Below, one piece after another: positions 8,736-17,529 of a stretch of DNA of 35,312 nucleotides. The DNA is taken from NCBI GenBank assembly GCA_902595715.1, contig CACJRI010000011.1:1-35312 (forward strand), read 5' to 3'. The first letter of the stretch is position 1. Every line of letters starts with the position of its first letter. The position numbers and the translations under genes were made by a program. The stretch comes from an uncultured SAR86 cluster bacterium (lineage in GTDB: Bacteria > Pseudomonadota > Gammaproteobacteria > Magnimaribacterales > AG-339-G14). Under the pieces are notes generated by a model, which did no database searches, was not told the origin of the DNA, and saw only the letters and a list, made by a program, of their open reading frames with translations.

Positions 8736-10075
8736 TAGGAAATATTTAGAATTTCTTTAAGATAATTTATAGAAATATTTCCCTCAACAAAGTTTTTTTC
8801 ATGAAAGATCTTATCGTGCAGATCGGTATTGGTATCAATTCCTTCTATGTACATTTCTTCGAGCGCCACTCTCATTTTTCTTATGGCATCCAGTCGGTCC
8901 TTGGAGTGAGAACAAATCTTAGCGACCAAGGCATCATAATACTGTGGGACTTTATACCCCGAATACAAATGCGAGTCGGTTCTTATTCTAAATCCACCTG
9001 GAGGATGAAATTCTGTAACCAAACCTGGCGAAGGAATAAAGGTCTCAGAATGTTCGGCATTTATTCTGCATTCGATTGCGTGGCCTCGACAATTTATCTC
9101 CTCTTGAGAAAACCTTATTTCTTCACCTGCTGCAATTTTTATTTGTAATTTTACTAGGTCTATTCCTGTAATCATTTCAGTAATGGTATGTTCTACCTGA
9201 AGACGTGTATTCATTTCAATAAAATAAAATTCTCCATTTTCATAGAGAAACTCAAAAGTTCCTAAGCCCTTATAATTGAGTTTTTTACAAGTATCCACTG
9301 CAACTTGCCTAATCTCTTGTAGTTTTTCTTCAGGTATTCCAAAAGCTGGCGCTTCTTCAATAATTTTTTGATTTTTTCTTTGGATGGAACAATCTCTTTC
9401 AAAAAAATGAATTACATTTCCTTTATTATCTGCAGCTATTTGAATTTCAACGTGTCTTGGTGAGGTCAAAAATTTTTCTATATATATTTCATCGCTTCCA
9501 AAGCTATTTAAAGCCTCTCTCTGTGTAAGTTGTAGCTTGTCAAGCAAATCAGTTTCTTCCTCAACTATTTGGATGCCTTTACCACCACCACCAGCAGCGG
9601 CTTTAATGATAATTGGATACCCAATGTTTCTTGCAATTTCCATTGTTTCTCTATTGGTTGCAGAAATTCTTCCTGTACCTGGAACGCATTGCATACCCGA
9701 ACTTGAAACAGCTTCTTTCGCTGAAATTTTATTACCCATGATCTTAATACTTTCAGGGTCTGGACCAATAAAAGTATATCCACTAGCTTGGACCTGCTCT
9801 GCAAAGTGATCGTTTTCCGCTAAAAAGCCTACCCCAGGGTGAATGGCATCACTGTCTGTTACTTCACAGGCACTTATGATAGCTGGGATATTTAGATAAC
9901 TCTTTGCAGATTCTGCTGGCCCTATACAAACAGATTCGTCTGCCATTTTTACATGTTTTAAGTCTTTATCGGCCTCAGAGTAGATAGCAACTGTTGCAAT
10001 TCCCATTTCTTTACAGGCTCTTAGAACTCTAAGAGCTACTTCTCCTCTGTTAGCAATGAGAATTTTTTTGAACAT
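8735..10075 (-). CDS. accC: Biotin carboxylase subunit of acetyl-CoA carboxylase
   Basis: AccC carboxylates the biotin carried by AccB using ATP and bicarbonate, the first half-reaction of malonyl-CoA synthesis. The 446-residue length and the ATP-grasp layout are normal: N-terminal [13 protein letters not shown], glycine-rich loop [10 protein letters not shown] (160-168), [15 protein letters not shown] and a biotin carboxylase C-terminal domain. Two positions differ from the E. coli enzyme: the HPGYGF tyrosine is Val (V82) and the QRRHQK histidine is Asn (N235 in QRKNQK). The Asn is familiar from acyl-CoA carboxylases, so activity is not in doubt, but the lineage of this copy is worth checking. 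It abuts accB with no gap and overlaps leuS by 1 bp. Confidence 0.96.
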   Translation of the reverse strand: MFKKILIANRGEVALRVLRACKEMGIATVAIYSEADKDLKHVKMADESVCIGPAESAKSYLNIPAIISACEVTDSDAIHPGVGFLAENDHFAEQVQASGYTFIGPDPESIKIMGNKISAKEAVSSSGMQCVPGTGRISATNRETMEIARNIGYPIIIKAAAGGGGKGIQIVEEETDLLDKLQLTQREALNSFGSDEIYIEKFLTSPRHVEIQIAADNKGNVIHFFERDCSIQRKNQKIIEEAPAFGIPEEKLQEIRQVAVDTCKKLNYKGLGTFEFLYENGEFYFIEMNTRLQVEHTITEMITGIDLVKLQIKIAAGEEIRFSQEEINCRGHAIECRINAEHSETFIPSPGLVTEFHPPGGFRIRTDSHLYSGYKVPQYYDALVAKICSHSKDRLDAIRKMRVALEEMYIEGIDTNTDLHDKIFHEKNFVEGNISINYLKEILNIS

Positions 10076-10546
10076 CTATTCTATTACAAATAAAGGTTGA
10101 CCAAACTCAACTGGTTCTGCGTTCTCAATAAGAACTTGCTTGATAATTCCAGAAGAGTCCGCCTTTACTTCATTCATCATTTTCATAGCTTCAATGATAC
10201 AAAGAACATCTCCCTCTGAAATTTTGTCGCCAACCGATACAAAGTCTTTTGCTCCAGGATTTGGCGCTGCATAAAAAGTTCCAACCATTGGAGAGTCAAT
10301 GGTTTGTCCGGATATCGTTTGTTCTTCAGCTGATTGACTAGTATCTGAATCTACAGAAACATTATCATTCACAACTGCTGGCTGTGGAGCAGGGGCAACA
10401 GCATTGGATGTTACAATTTGTTCTTGAACAGGAATAGAAATTGCTTTGACTAGCTTTACCGATTCCTCTCCTTCTTTAATTTCTATTTCATTGAGTTGTG
10501 ACTCTTCTAACATTTCTATTAGTTTTTTTACTTTTCTAATATCCAT
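10076..10546 (-). CDS. accB: Biotin carboxyl carrier protein of acetyl-CoA carboxylase
   Basis: It carries the biotin that shuttles carboxyl groups between AccC and the carboxyltransferase. The 156-residue protein has the usual layout: a short N-terminal domain (1-37), a flexible Ala/Pro/Gln/Ser linker (about 40-80) and a biotinyl domain with the EAMKM motif at residues 119-123, so biotin attaches to K122. A good ribosome site (AAGGAG on the minus strand, about 10552-10558) lies before ATG 10546. It is followed without a gap by accC and preceded by aroQ, the order seen in Pseudomonas and other gammaproteobacteria. Confidence 0.97.
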   Translation of the reverse strand: MDIRKVKKLIEMLEESQLNEIEIKEGEESVKLVKAISIPVQEQIVTSNAVAPAPQPAVVNDNVSVDSDTSQSAEEQTISGQTIDSPMVGTFYAAPNPGAKDFVSVGDKISEGDVLCIIEAMKMMNEVKADSSGIIKQVLIENAEPVEFGQPLFVIE

Positions 10547-10558
10547 AGTTTCTCCTTT

Positions 10559-10993
10559 TTAAAATCTTTCTATTGCCAGTTCTAGAGCAGCTTTGTATCC
10601 CTGCTCACCAAAACCAGAAATTATGCCAACAGCTATGTCAGAAAAATAAGATTTTTCTCTGAATGCTTCTCTATTAAAAATATTGCTTATATGAATTTCT
10701 ATAAGCGGAATGTCCACTCCAAGAATAGCATCTCTCAGGGCAACGCTAGTATGAGTGAAAGCTCCTGGATTAAACAAAATACATGAAACTTTTTCTTCCT
10801 TTCCTGCTTGAATTCTATCTACGAGTTCATGCTCTGCATTGCTCTGAAAAGTCATCAGCTTAACTTTATTTTTTTTTGCAATTGCAATTAATTCTTTCTC
10901 TATTTCTTCTAAGGTATGTTCGCCATAGATATCTGTTTCTCGCTTGCCAAGTAAATTAAGATTTGGTCCATTTAAAAGAAGAAAACTTTTCAT
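10559..10993 (-). CDS. aroQ: Type II 3-dehydroquinate dehydratase
   Basis: It removes water from 3-dehydroquinate to give 3-dehydroshikimate in the shikimate pathway. The 144-residue length is normal for the dodecameric type II enzyme. The N-terminal NGPNLNLLGKRE motif, the catalytic Tyr in DIYG (residue 23), the FNPGAFTHTS segment, the IEIHISN motif with the catalytic His, and the mobile-loop Arg are all present. The gap to accB is 12 bp and contains the accB ribosome site, so the two are cotranscribed. The placement before accB-accC is a conserved gammaproteobacterial arrangement. Confidence 0.96.
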   Translation of the reverse strand: MKSFLLLNGPNLNLLGKRETDIYGEHTLEEIEKELIAIAKKNKVKLMTFQSNAEHELVDRIQAGKEEKVSCILFNPGAFTHTSVALRDAILGVDIPLIEIHISNIFNREAFREKSYFSDIAVGIISGFGEQGYKAALELAIERF

Positions 10994-11014
10994 TTTTAAG
11001 ATTTTAGCCGAAAT

Positions 11015-11452
11015 TTAATCGATTTTCACAGAAGATATGCTTTTTTTATCGTATTTTATGATGATATTTTTAGTTTTGGCGGGATAGCAAACCTTATTCT
11101 TATAACAGCCTTGGTAGTTTAAGCTTATTTTCTCTTCATTTTTGGAAGCAAATTTTATTTTAAAGTCAGAATCAACAATTTCAATCAAACCAAAAAATAC
11201 GTCTTCTTTTTCTTCCTTCTTGCCGAGAAACTTAAAATTTATATTTGAATTTTTTGAGTCTTTTAAAATTATCCTATCGAAATATATATAGGTTGCAGGC
11301 ACCAATTTAAAACTAACTAAAATACTTTGATTTTCAATGTCAGCAGATAGCATAAAAGCTTCTTCAGCAGAAGGAATTAAATTATTTGAGTCAAAAATTT
11401 GCGCATGACTCAGAAGAGAAAAAAAGCTAACTATAATTAATTTTTTTTTCAT
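11015..11452 (-). CDS. Standalone DsbD N-terminal (alpha) domain-like periplasmic protein
   Basis: In full-length DsbD this periplasmic domain takes electrons from the membrane and C-terminal domains and passes them to DsbC, DsbG and CcmG. The 145-residue product has a signal peptide (LIIVSFFSLLSHA) and then an immunoglobulin-like domain. The diagnostic segment is YQGCYKNKVCYPAK with C116 and C122, the same spacing as the C103/C109 pair of E. coli DsbD (YQGCADAGFCYP). The eight-helix membrane domain and the thioredoxin-like C-terminal domain are absent: the frame ends about 15 residues after the CYP motif and aroQ follows 21 bp later. Since dsbD normally precedes aroQ-accB-accC in Pseudomonas-like genomes, this appears to be a reduced dsbD, not a random insertion. 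Its start codon is 14 bp from the divergent yejF-like gene. Confidence 0.82.
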   Translation of the reverse strand: MKKKLIIVSFFSLLSHAQIFDSNNLIPSAEEAFMLSADIENQSILVSFKLVPATYIYFDRIILKDSKNSNINFKFLGKKEEKEDVFFGLIEIVDSDFKIKFASKNEEKISLNYQGCYKNKVCYPAKTKNIIIKYDKKSISSVKID

Positions 11453-11466
11453 GTAATCTTCTTTAT

Positions 11467-13047
11467 ATGAATATTTTGGAAGTAAAAAATCTCTCCATTT
11501 ATTTTAATACAAATAAAGACAATCAAATTTTAGCAGCCTCGAATATTACCTTTTCCATCTCAAAGGGCGAAACACTTTCTATTGTTGGAGAATCGGGCTC
11601 TGGGAAAAGTATTATTGGCTTGTCAATTATGAAGTTACTTCCTTATCCTTTGGCTGGTCATGGATCAGAAAGCAAGATCCTTTTTAGAGGCGAAGATATT
11701 CTTCAAAAATCAAAGTTACAAATGCGCAAGTTGCGAGGCAAAAAAATATCAATGATTTTTCAAGAACCCATGACTTCTTTAAATCCTTTTTTGAAATGTG
11801 GAGAACAAATCAAAGAGAGCATTTTCTCAAGTTCCACCAATCTTGATAGAAAAAGTCGAGTTATGGAGCTTTTAGAAGAGGTTGAATTTGAAGATCCAGA
11901 AAAAATCTTTAACTCCTATCCTCACCAAATTTCAGGAGGACAAAGACAAAGAGTCATGATTGCTATGGCTATATCAAATGAACCTGATTTATTAATTGCC
12001 GACGAACCTACGACTGCTCTCGATGTTAGTGTTGAACAAAGCTTATTAGTGTTATTAAAAAAAATACAAAAAAAAATGGGGATGAGCATCATTTTCATTT
12101 CTCATGATCTTAATATTGTAAGAAAAATATCAGATAGAGTTCTGGTCATGCAAAAAGGTGAGATAAAGGAAGAAAACTCAATGGATGAAATTTTTCAAAA
12201 TCCCAAGGATCCATATACTCAGAGACTAATTAATTCCTCCCCAGAACCTAAACTCGGGACTAAAGATCTTAATGATGAAATTCTAAAAATTTCTTCTTTG
12301 AATTTGACTTACTCAAAAAGAGACTTTATCGGAAGAACATCTAATTTTTCTGCTCTTAAGAACATCAATTTATCAATTAAAAAAAATTCCACTCTTGGTT
12401 TAGTAGGCGAATCTGGATCGGGGAAGTCGTCTCTTGCGAGATCGATTTTAGGAATTGAAAAATTCTCTGGAGAGATATTCTTTAAAGATAAAAATATCTT
12501 GAATTACAGCAATAAAGAAAGAAAATATTTCAAAAAAAATTGTCAGCTTGTTTTTCAAGATCCTTTTAGTTCTCTTTCGCCAAGACAAAAAATATTCGAT
12601 ATTGTTAAAGAGGGGCTTGATATTCATGAATCCTCCTTAAACTTCTTGCAAAAAAAAGAGAAAATTTTGAAAGTTCTTGAAGACGTAAAAATGGATGAAA
12701 CTTGTCTTACTAAATTCCCACATGAGTTTTCCGGCGGCCAAAGACAGCGAATTGCTCTCGCAAAAGTTTTAATTTTAGAGCCAGAGTTTCTTATTTTAGA
12801 CGAACCAACCTCAGCACTTGATATTTCCATCCAAAAGGAAATTATCAACCTTTTATTGGATTTACAGTCAAAAAGGGGATTAAGTTATTTGTTGATTAGT
12901 CATGATCTAAAAGTTATTAACGCTATTGCAGATGAAATAGTTGTTTTAAAGTCAGGTAAAATAGTTGAACAAGGTAAGCGCGATGATATTTTTTATTATG
13001 CCAAAGAACAGTATACGAAATCTTTAATTCACGCAGCTTACAATTAG
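11467..13047 (+). CDS. yejF: Peptide-type ABC transporter ATPase with two fused nucleotide-binding domains (YejF-like)
   Basis: It powers uptake of peptides or similar solutes at the inner membrane. The 526-residue protein contains two complete ABC domains: first Walker A GESGSGKS at 41-48, signature SGGQRQR at 156-162, Walker B LLIADEP; second Walker A GESGSGKS at 314-321, signature SGGQRQR at 422-428, Walker B FLILDEP. Each domain keeps the [20 protein letters not shown] segment typical of the oligopeptide/dipeptide subfamily. In E. coli this fused form is YejF, with permeases YejBE and binding protein YejA, but no permease or binding-protein gene is present here. GsiA or DppDF-like fusions are alternatives. 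No clear ribosome site precedes ATG 11467, and the gene starts 14 bp from a divergent gene. Confidence 0.85.
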   Translation: MNILEVKNLSIYFNTNKDNQILAASNITFSISKGETLSIVGESGSGKSIIGLSIMKLLPYPLAGHGSESKILFRGEDILQKSKLQMRKLRGKKISMIFQEPMTSLNPFLKCGEQIKESIFSSSTNLDRKSRVMELLEEVEFEDPEKIFNSYPHQISGGQRQRVMIAMAISNEPDLLIADEPTTALDVSVEQSLLVLLKKIQKKMGMSIIFISHDLNIVRKISDRVLVMQKGEIKEENSMDEIFQNPKDPYTQRLINSSPEPKLGTKDLNDEILKISSLNLTYSKRDFIGRTSNFSALKNINLSIKKNSTLGLVGESGSGKSSLARSILGIEKFSGEIFFKDKNILNYSNKERKYFKKNCQLVFQDPFSSLSPRQKIFDIVKEGLDIHESSLNFLQKKEKILKVLEDVKMDETCLTKFPHEFSGGQRQRIALAKVLILEPEFLILDEPTSALDISIQKEIINLLLDLQSKRGLSYLLISHDLKVINAIADEIVVLKSGKIVEQGKRDDIFYYAKEQYTKSLIHAAYN

Positions 13048-13054
13048 CTTTTAT

Positions 13055-14725
13055 ATGACGAAAATAAATAAACGAAAATATTCAGCTCCATTGGTTGATG
13101 GTCCTGAACAAGCTCCATCAAGGTCAATGCTAAGAGCTGCTGGTTTTGAAGATGATGATTTTAAAAGACCCCAAGTTGGGGTAGCTTCTACGTGGTCTAA
13201 CGTAACGCCATGCAATATGCACATCAACGATCTTGCATCATTGGTTTGCGATTCCATTGATCAAGAAGAGCTGAAAGCAGTTTTATTTAATACCATCACA
13301 ATTTCTGATGGAATCTCAATGGGAACTTTAGGCATGAGATATTCATTAGTTTCAAGAGAAGTTATTGCTGACTCAATTGAAACAGTAGTCGGTTGTCAGT
13401 CTTTTGATGGCGTCGTTGCAATCGGGGGCTGTGATAAAAACATGCCAGGTTGTTTAATTGGCTTAGCGCGATTAAATCGACCGTCTATTTTTGTTTATGG
13501 CGGCTCAATTAGGCCAGGAACTAACCATACAGATTTGATCACAGTGATGGAAGGAGTAGGAAGTTTTTCAAGTAATAAAATTTCTGAAGACGAATTAATC
13601 GCAATAGAAAAAACAGCTCTACCTGGACCTGGCTCTTGTGGAGGCATGTATACTGCAAACACTATGGCTTCTGCTATTGAAGCTTTAGGCATGAGCTTAC
13701 CTGGAAGCAGTTCACAAGACGCAGTTTCCGCAGATAAACAAGAAGATTGCAAGAAAATTGGTAATGCAATCAACAATCTTCTTGAAAAAGATATCAAGCC
13801 CTCAGACATCATGACTAGAAAAGCATTTGAAAATGCTATCCGTGTTGTAATAGCCTTGGGTGGATCAACCAATGCAGTACTTCATTTGTTAGCAATGGCA
13901 AAAAGTGTAGACATACCATTGAACATTGATGATTTTGAAAAAATTGGAAAAACCAGCCCATTACTTGCTGACTTAAGGCCTTCAGGACATTTCCTCATGT
14001 CTGAGTTGAATGAGATTGGTGGTATACAACCTTTGATGAAAACTCTTTTAGATGCCAATCTACTTCACGGCGATACATTGACAGTAACAGGCAAAACCAT
14101 GGCTGAAAATTTAATTGATGTTAAACCTTATCCAGAAAACCAAAAAATTATAATGCCCTTGGACAAACCCATTAAAAAAGATAGTCATTTAAAAATCTTA
14201 AAAGGAAATCTTGCAAGTGAAGGAGCTGTTGCAAAAATCACTGGAAAAGAAGGACATAGTTTTTCAGGCTCAGCTCGAGTTTTTAATTCTGAAGAAGAAA
14301 CCTTAGAAGCTATCTATGGCTCTAAGATCCAAGAAGGAGATGTAATTGTCGTTAGATACGAAGGACCGGTTGGAGGGCCAGGTATGAGAGAAATGCTCAA
14401 ACCAACATCGGCTATTATGGGCCAAGGTCTTGGAGATAAAGTAGCTTTTATTACAGATGGAAGATTTTCTGGTGGTTCTCACGGCTTTGTAGTGGGTCAT
14501 GTAACACCTGAAGCTGCTAAAGGCGGCCTCATAGGTCTTTTAGAAGATGGCGACAAAATTACCATCGATGCTATTAAAGGTACGATTGATGCAGATATAT
14601 CAGTTAGTGAGATCGAAAAAAGAAAGAATAATTGGAAAAATCCAAAAGCAACCCCTAAAAAAGGTGTCCTGTCTAAATATGCTAAAACCGTCCAATCAGC
14701 ATCGGAAGGTGCAGTTACAGACTAA
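13055..14725 (+). CDS. ilvD: Dihydroxy-acid dehydratase
   Basis: It dehydrates 2,3-dihydroxy acids to the 2-oxo acids that precede isoleucine and valine. The 556-residue protein has the three Fe-S cysteines (C53 in TPCNMH, C126 in [10 protein letters not shown]195 in [12 protein letters not shown]) and the catalytic Ser in [10 protein letters not shown]. Length and the [11 protein letters not shown] sequence match the shorter IlvD group (plants, mycobacteria, cyanobacteria), for which a [2Fe-2S] cluster is known, and differ from the roughly 616-residue E. coli type. It follows the yejF-like gene after 7 bp. The other common branched-chain genes ilvI, ilvH and ilvC lie about 7 kb downstream, so the pathway is split into two transcription units. 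Confidence 0.96.
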   Translation: MTKINKRKYSAPLVDGPEQAPSRSMLRAAGFEDDDFKRPQVGVASTWSNVTPCNMHINDLASLVCDSIDQEELKAVLFNTITISDGISMGTLGMRYSLVSREVIADSIETVVGCQSFDGVVAIGGCDKNMPGCLIGLARLNRPSIFVYGGSIRPGTNHTDLITVMEGVGSFSSNKISEDELIAIEKTALPGPGSCGGMYTANTMASAIEALGMSLPGSSSQDAVSADKQEDCKKIGNAINNLLEKDIKPSDIMTRKAFENAIRVVIALGGSTNAVLHLLAMAKSVDIPLNIDDFEKIGKTSPLLADLRPSGHFLMSELNEIGGIQPLMKTLLDANLLHGDTLTVTGKTMAENLIDVKPYPENQKIIMPLDKPIKKDSHLKILKGNLASEGAVAKITGKEGHSFSGSARVFNSEEETLEAIYGSKIQEGDVIVVRYEGPVGGPGMREMLKPTSAIMGQGLGDKVAFITDGRFSGGSHGFVVGHVTPEAAKGGLIGLLEDGDKITIDAIKGTIDADISVSEIEKRKNNWKNPKATPKKGVLSKYAKTVQSASEGAVTD

Positions 14726-14731
14726 AAAAGC

Positions 14732-14759
14732 TTGTTTTATTTAAATACGCCCTCATAAT
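14732..14759 (+). promoter_or_regulatory. Candidate trxA promoter giving a leaderless mRNA
   Basis: A -35-like TTGTTT (14732-14737) and a -10-like CATAAT (14754-14759) are separated by 16 bp. Transcription would begin about 7 bp further on, at or next to the trxA start codon (14766), so the transcript would have almost no leader. No ribosome site is seen before trxA, which fits. In AT-rich DNA such boxes arise by chance, so this is only a candidate. Confidence 0.35.
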
Positions 14760-14765
14760 AAAAGT

Positions 14766-15089
14766 ATGTCCAAACCCATTGAGCTAACTGATGAAAATCT
14801 AGAGGAAACTCTTTCTAGTTCTTCAGTGCCTGTATTAGTTGATTATTGGGCTGAATGGTGTGGACCTTGTAAAATGGTTGCTCCAGTTTTAGAGGAGCTT
14901 GCAGTTGAACTTGATGGTAAATTAACCATTGGTAAAGTTGATGTTGATTCCAATAGAGATTCAGCAGCTAAACAAAACGTAATGAGCATCCCTACTCTCA
15001 TATTATTCAAAGATGGACAGCCTGTTGACCAAAGGATTGGAGCTTTAACGAAAAATCAACTACAAGATTTCATTAACGAACATATTTAA
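14766..15089 (+). CDS. trxA: Thioredoxin 1
   Basis: This is the general cytoplasmic disulfide reductase. The 107-residue product is a canonical thioredoxin: the active site W31-C-G-P-C35 within YWAEWCGPCKM, the buried Asp in VLVDYW, the cis-proline segment MSIPTLILF and the C-terminal helix. Thioredoxin directly upstream of rho is the arrangement found in E. coli and many gammaproteobacteria. A 100 bp gap separates it from rho. If the upstream promoter is real the mRNA is leaderless. Confidence 0.97.
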   Translation: MSKPIELTDENLEETLSSSSVPVLVDYWAEWCGPCKMVAPVLEELAVELDGKLTIGKVDVDSNRDSAAKQNVMSIPTLILFKDGQPVDQRIGALTKNQLQDFINEHI

Positions 15090-15189
15090 TACTAAAAAAA
15101 CTAGACTCATAAATTCTATAGTGATACATTGAAGGCCTACTTTCAGTAGAAATACTCTTAATCTCTAATTAATACAAACTTTTAAAAAT

Positions 15190-16452
15190 ATGCATTTAGG
15201 GGAACTTAAAGCAAAACCAGTCGAAGAATTACTCACTATCGCTGAGGGTATGGGTATTGAAAACTTATCTCGTCAAAAAAAACAAGATGTCATTTTCAAC
15301 ATTTTAAAAACTCATTCCAATGGAGGAGAGGATATTGAAGGTGAAGGTGTTTTAGAAATTTTGAATGATGGATTTGGATTTTTAAGATCGCCATCATCCT
15401 CATACCTTGCCGGTCCTGATGATATTTATGTCTCACCAAGTCAAATTAGAAGATTCGGTTTAAAAACAGGTGATTCTGTCTCTGGAAATATTAGACCTCC
15501 AAAAGATGGAGAGCGATACTTTGCCTTACTCAAAATAGATCAGATTAATTTTGAGCCTTCGGACAAAACAAAAAATAAAGTTGCTTTTGAAAATCTAACG
15601 CCTTTATTTCCAGAGGAAAGAATCATCATGGAATCTGGAAATGGAACTACTGAGGACCTTTCTGCAAGAATAATTGACTTGGTTTCTCCTACAGGAAAGG
15701 GCCAAAGGGGATTGATTGTTTCTCCTCCAAAAGCCGGTAAAACTCTTTTAATGCAATCAATTGCGCACTCTATTGAAAAAAATAGCCCTGAAAGCAAGTT
15801 GATGGTTTTGCTTGTTGATGAAAGACCAGAAGAAGTTACGGATATGAAAAGATCAGTGAGAGGAGAAGTAGTTGCAAGTACTTTTGATGAACCTCCTGCT
15901 CGACACGTGCAAGTTGCAGAAATGGTTATTGCTAAAGCTAAAAGACTCGTTGAAAAGAAACACGATGTCATAATTTTACTCGACTCAATTACAAGATTGG
16001 CTAGAGCATATAACTCAACCCAAGCAGCTTCAGGAAAAATCTTAACTGGAGGAGTTGATGCAAATGCTTTGGAAAAGCCAAAAAGGTTTTTTGGGGCAGC
16101 CAGAAATATTGAAGGCGGTGGAAGCCTTACAATCATCGCAACAGCTCTAATTGATACTGGTTCTAGAATGGATGAAGTTATTTTTGAAGAATTCAAAGGT
16201 ACTGGAAATCAAGAAATTCATTTAGATAGAGCTATCGCTGAAAAAAGAATATTTCCTGCTATTAACATCAGAAGATCGGGAACTAGAAGAGAAGAACTTA
16301 TTACGGATGATGCCGAACTAGCTAGAATCAATATTCTTAGAAAACTGCTTCATGAAATGGAAGACATTGATGCGACTGACTGGTTAATTGATAAATTAAG
16401 CAAACATAAAACCAACAGCGAATTTTTTGATTCTATGAAGAAGGGCAAATAA
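15190..16452 (+). CDS. rho: Transcription termination factor Rho
   Basis: Rho is the hexameric RNA helicase that ends transcription of untranslated RNA. The 420-residue protein (E. coli 419) starts at MHLGELK, which aligns with E. coli MNLTELK. The domains run in order: N-terminal helix bundle (1-45), cold-shock-like RNA-binding domain with DGFGFLRS at 60-67 and Y-x-x-G-P-D-D-I-Y-V at 72-81, then the RecA-type ATPase with Walker A around PPKAGKT (179-185), Walker [18 protein letters not shown]-loop and R-loop [16 protein letters not shown]. The 100 bp upstream region (15090-15189) is AT-rich, has a weak 5 bp hairpin (CTACT/AGTAG) and no clear ribosome site. The 3' end overlaps the convergent rsmD by 20 bp. 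Confidence 0.98.
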   Translation: MHLGELKAKPVEELLTIAEGMGIENLSRQKKQDVIFNILKTHSNGGEDIEGEGVLEILNDGFGFLRSPSSSYLAGPDDIYVSPSQIRRFGLKTGDSVSGNIRPPKDGERYFALLKIDQINFEPSDKTKNKVAFENLTPLFPEERIIMESGNGTTEDLSARIIDLVSPTGKGQRGLIVSPPKAGKTLLMQSIAHSIEKNSPESKLMVLLVDERPEEVTDMKRSVRGEVVASTFDEPPARHVQVAEMVIAKAKRLVEKKHDVIILLDSITRLARAYNSTQAASGKILTGGVDANALEKPKRFFGAARNIEGGGSLTIIATALIDTGSRMDEVIFEEFKGTGNQEIHLDRAIAEKRIFPAINIRRSGTRREELITDDAELARINILRKLLHEMEDIDATDWLIDKLSKHKTNSEFFDSMKKGK

Positions 16453-17038
16453 CCTCTGCTAAAACATAACTTTTTTCTCCCAAACTTTTTTCTTTTTTCA
16501 AAGACAAAGATTCAGGAATTCTTAAATCTAATTTTTTTTCAAATTCAAAATAAATCTTTCCGTTTTTAGATAAAAGATTTTTATTTAAGATATCAGTGAG
16601 TAAATCATCAATTAAATTCTTATTAAAAGGCGGATCAATAAAGATCAAATCGTATTTCATTTCAGATTTGTAATTTCTCACCCAATTCAAGCACTCTGCA
16701 CAAAAAAAATCACAATTTTCTTTCAAACTCATATCTAAGTGAACTTTTTTTATTTTTTGAAGGTAGTCTTTATTTTTTTCGACAAAAGTTACTCTTTTTG
16801 CTCCTCTAGAAATTGCTTCTAAACCCAGCGCTCCTGTTCCAGAAAAAAGGTCCAAACAATTCATTTCACTTAAATTTTGTCCCAACCAATTAAACAGAGT
16901 CTCTTTTGCTCTATCTGGAGTTGGTCTTAAGTCATCACTTAAATCAAAGTAAATTTTTTTACCTTTCCATTTTCCTCCAGTGATTCTAATTTCGCCTTTT
17001 TTTTCTTTCTTCATTTCATTTATGATAATACATGACAT
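16433..17038 (-). CDS. rsmD: 16S rRNA guanine-966 N2-methyltransferase
   Basis: It methylates G966 of 16S rRNA using S-adenosylmethionine. RGGKW-type start [12 protein letters not shown] (residues 17-28), [16 protein letters not shown] (38-52), the SAM-binding [12 protein letters not shown] (63-74) and the catalytic D135-P-P-F138 are all present. Coordinates use the longest frame. The family normally begins a few residues before IRIxGG, so Met9 (ATG at 17014) is the more likely true start and residues 1-8 may not be translated. Neither has a good ribosome site, but a TATTAT box lies just before Met9. It converges on rho with a 20 bp overlap of coding ends. In E. coli the gene is next to ftsY, not rho. 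Confidence 0.93.
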   Translation of the reverse strand: MSCIIINEMKKEKKGEIRITGGKWKGKKIYFDLSDDLRPTPDRAKETLFNWLGQNLSEMNCLDLFSGTGALGLEAISRGAKRVTFVEKNKDYLQKIKKVHLDMSLKENCDFFCAECLNWVRNYKSEMKYDLIFIDPPFNKNLIDDLLTDILNKNLLSKNGKIYFEFEKKLDLRIPESLSLKKEKSLGEKSYVLAEVICPSS

Positions 17039-17070
17039 AATCTGCTTTTAAATTTACCTTTTTACCTGCT

Positions 17071-17529
17071 TTGAAAGAAAAATTTCTAGAAATTCTTAGA
17101 ACAACAAAACAGAATGTTTTTGTTTTGGCTGCAGAAAGTGGAGATCAGAGACATGCTATGACGGTTTCTTCAGTTTTCTCGGTTTCATTGGAGCCTATGT
17201 CCATGGCAATTAGTGTTAACCAAAGTGCAAGTCTTCATGATATTTTATCTGTTGATAGTAAATTTTCCTTAAACCTCTTAGCCTCAAATCAAACTGATAT
17301 TGCTGAAATATGCAGTGGCAGCGAAGAAGGACAAATTAGATTTGAACATTCTGATTGGGAATTTTCTGAAAGTCCTTATTTAAAATCTGCGCAATCTAAT
17401 TTATTTTGCATTTGCAGAAAAATAGTACCTTTATATTCTCATTCTTTAGTGATTGGCGAAGTTCAAAACTTATCTCATTCTGGAAAAATGAACCCTTTAA
17501 TCTATCAAGACGGTAAGTATGAAACTTAA
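17071..17529 (+). CDS. Flavin reductase-like FMN-binding protein
   Basis: The 152-residue product resembles the flavin reductase-like split-barrel family (flavin reductases and NADH:flavin oxidoreductase components, such as HpaC). The recognised pattern is a beta barrel with the flavin-contacting segment AMTVSSVFSVSLEPMSMAISVN (A29 to N50, bases 17155-17220), followed by a small polar loop and SKFSLNLLAS. It starts at TTG (17071): the frame has no ATG or GTG between this point and the upstream stop at 17038-17040, and no ribosome site is evident. The product is probably a small reductase that supplies reduced flavin to a monooxygenase, but no monooxygenase is nearby and the substrate is unknown. 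The 3' end overlaps the next gene by 11 bp, an unusual pairing with an outer-membrane protein. Confidence 0.72.
   Translation: MKEKFLEILRTTKQNVFVLAAESGDQRHAMTVSSVFSVSLEPMSMAISVNQSASLHDILSVDSKFSLNLLASNQTDIAEICSGSEEGQIRFEHSDWEFSESPYLKSAQSNLFCICRKIVPLYSHSLVIGEVQNLSHSGKMNPLIYQDGKYET

Noticed and set aside
8801-9148. A 115-codon open frame opposite accC
   Set aside because: It overlaps the conserved C-terminal domain of biotin carboxylase and has no family pattern.
13495-13872. A 125-codon open frame antisense to ilvD
   Set aside because: It overlaps conserved ilvD codons completely, so it is a codon-bias shadow.
15090-15189. Riboswitch or rho autoregulation leader with defined structure
   Set aside because: Only a 5 bp hairpin is visible in this AT-rich gap. 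Autoregulation of rho is known in E. coli, but nothing specific can be read here.
15540-16196. A 218-codon open frame antisense to rho
   Set aside because: It mirrors a highly conserved, clearly coding rho gene, and its translation has no recognisable domain or ribosome site.
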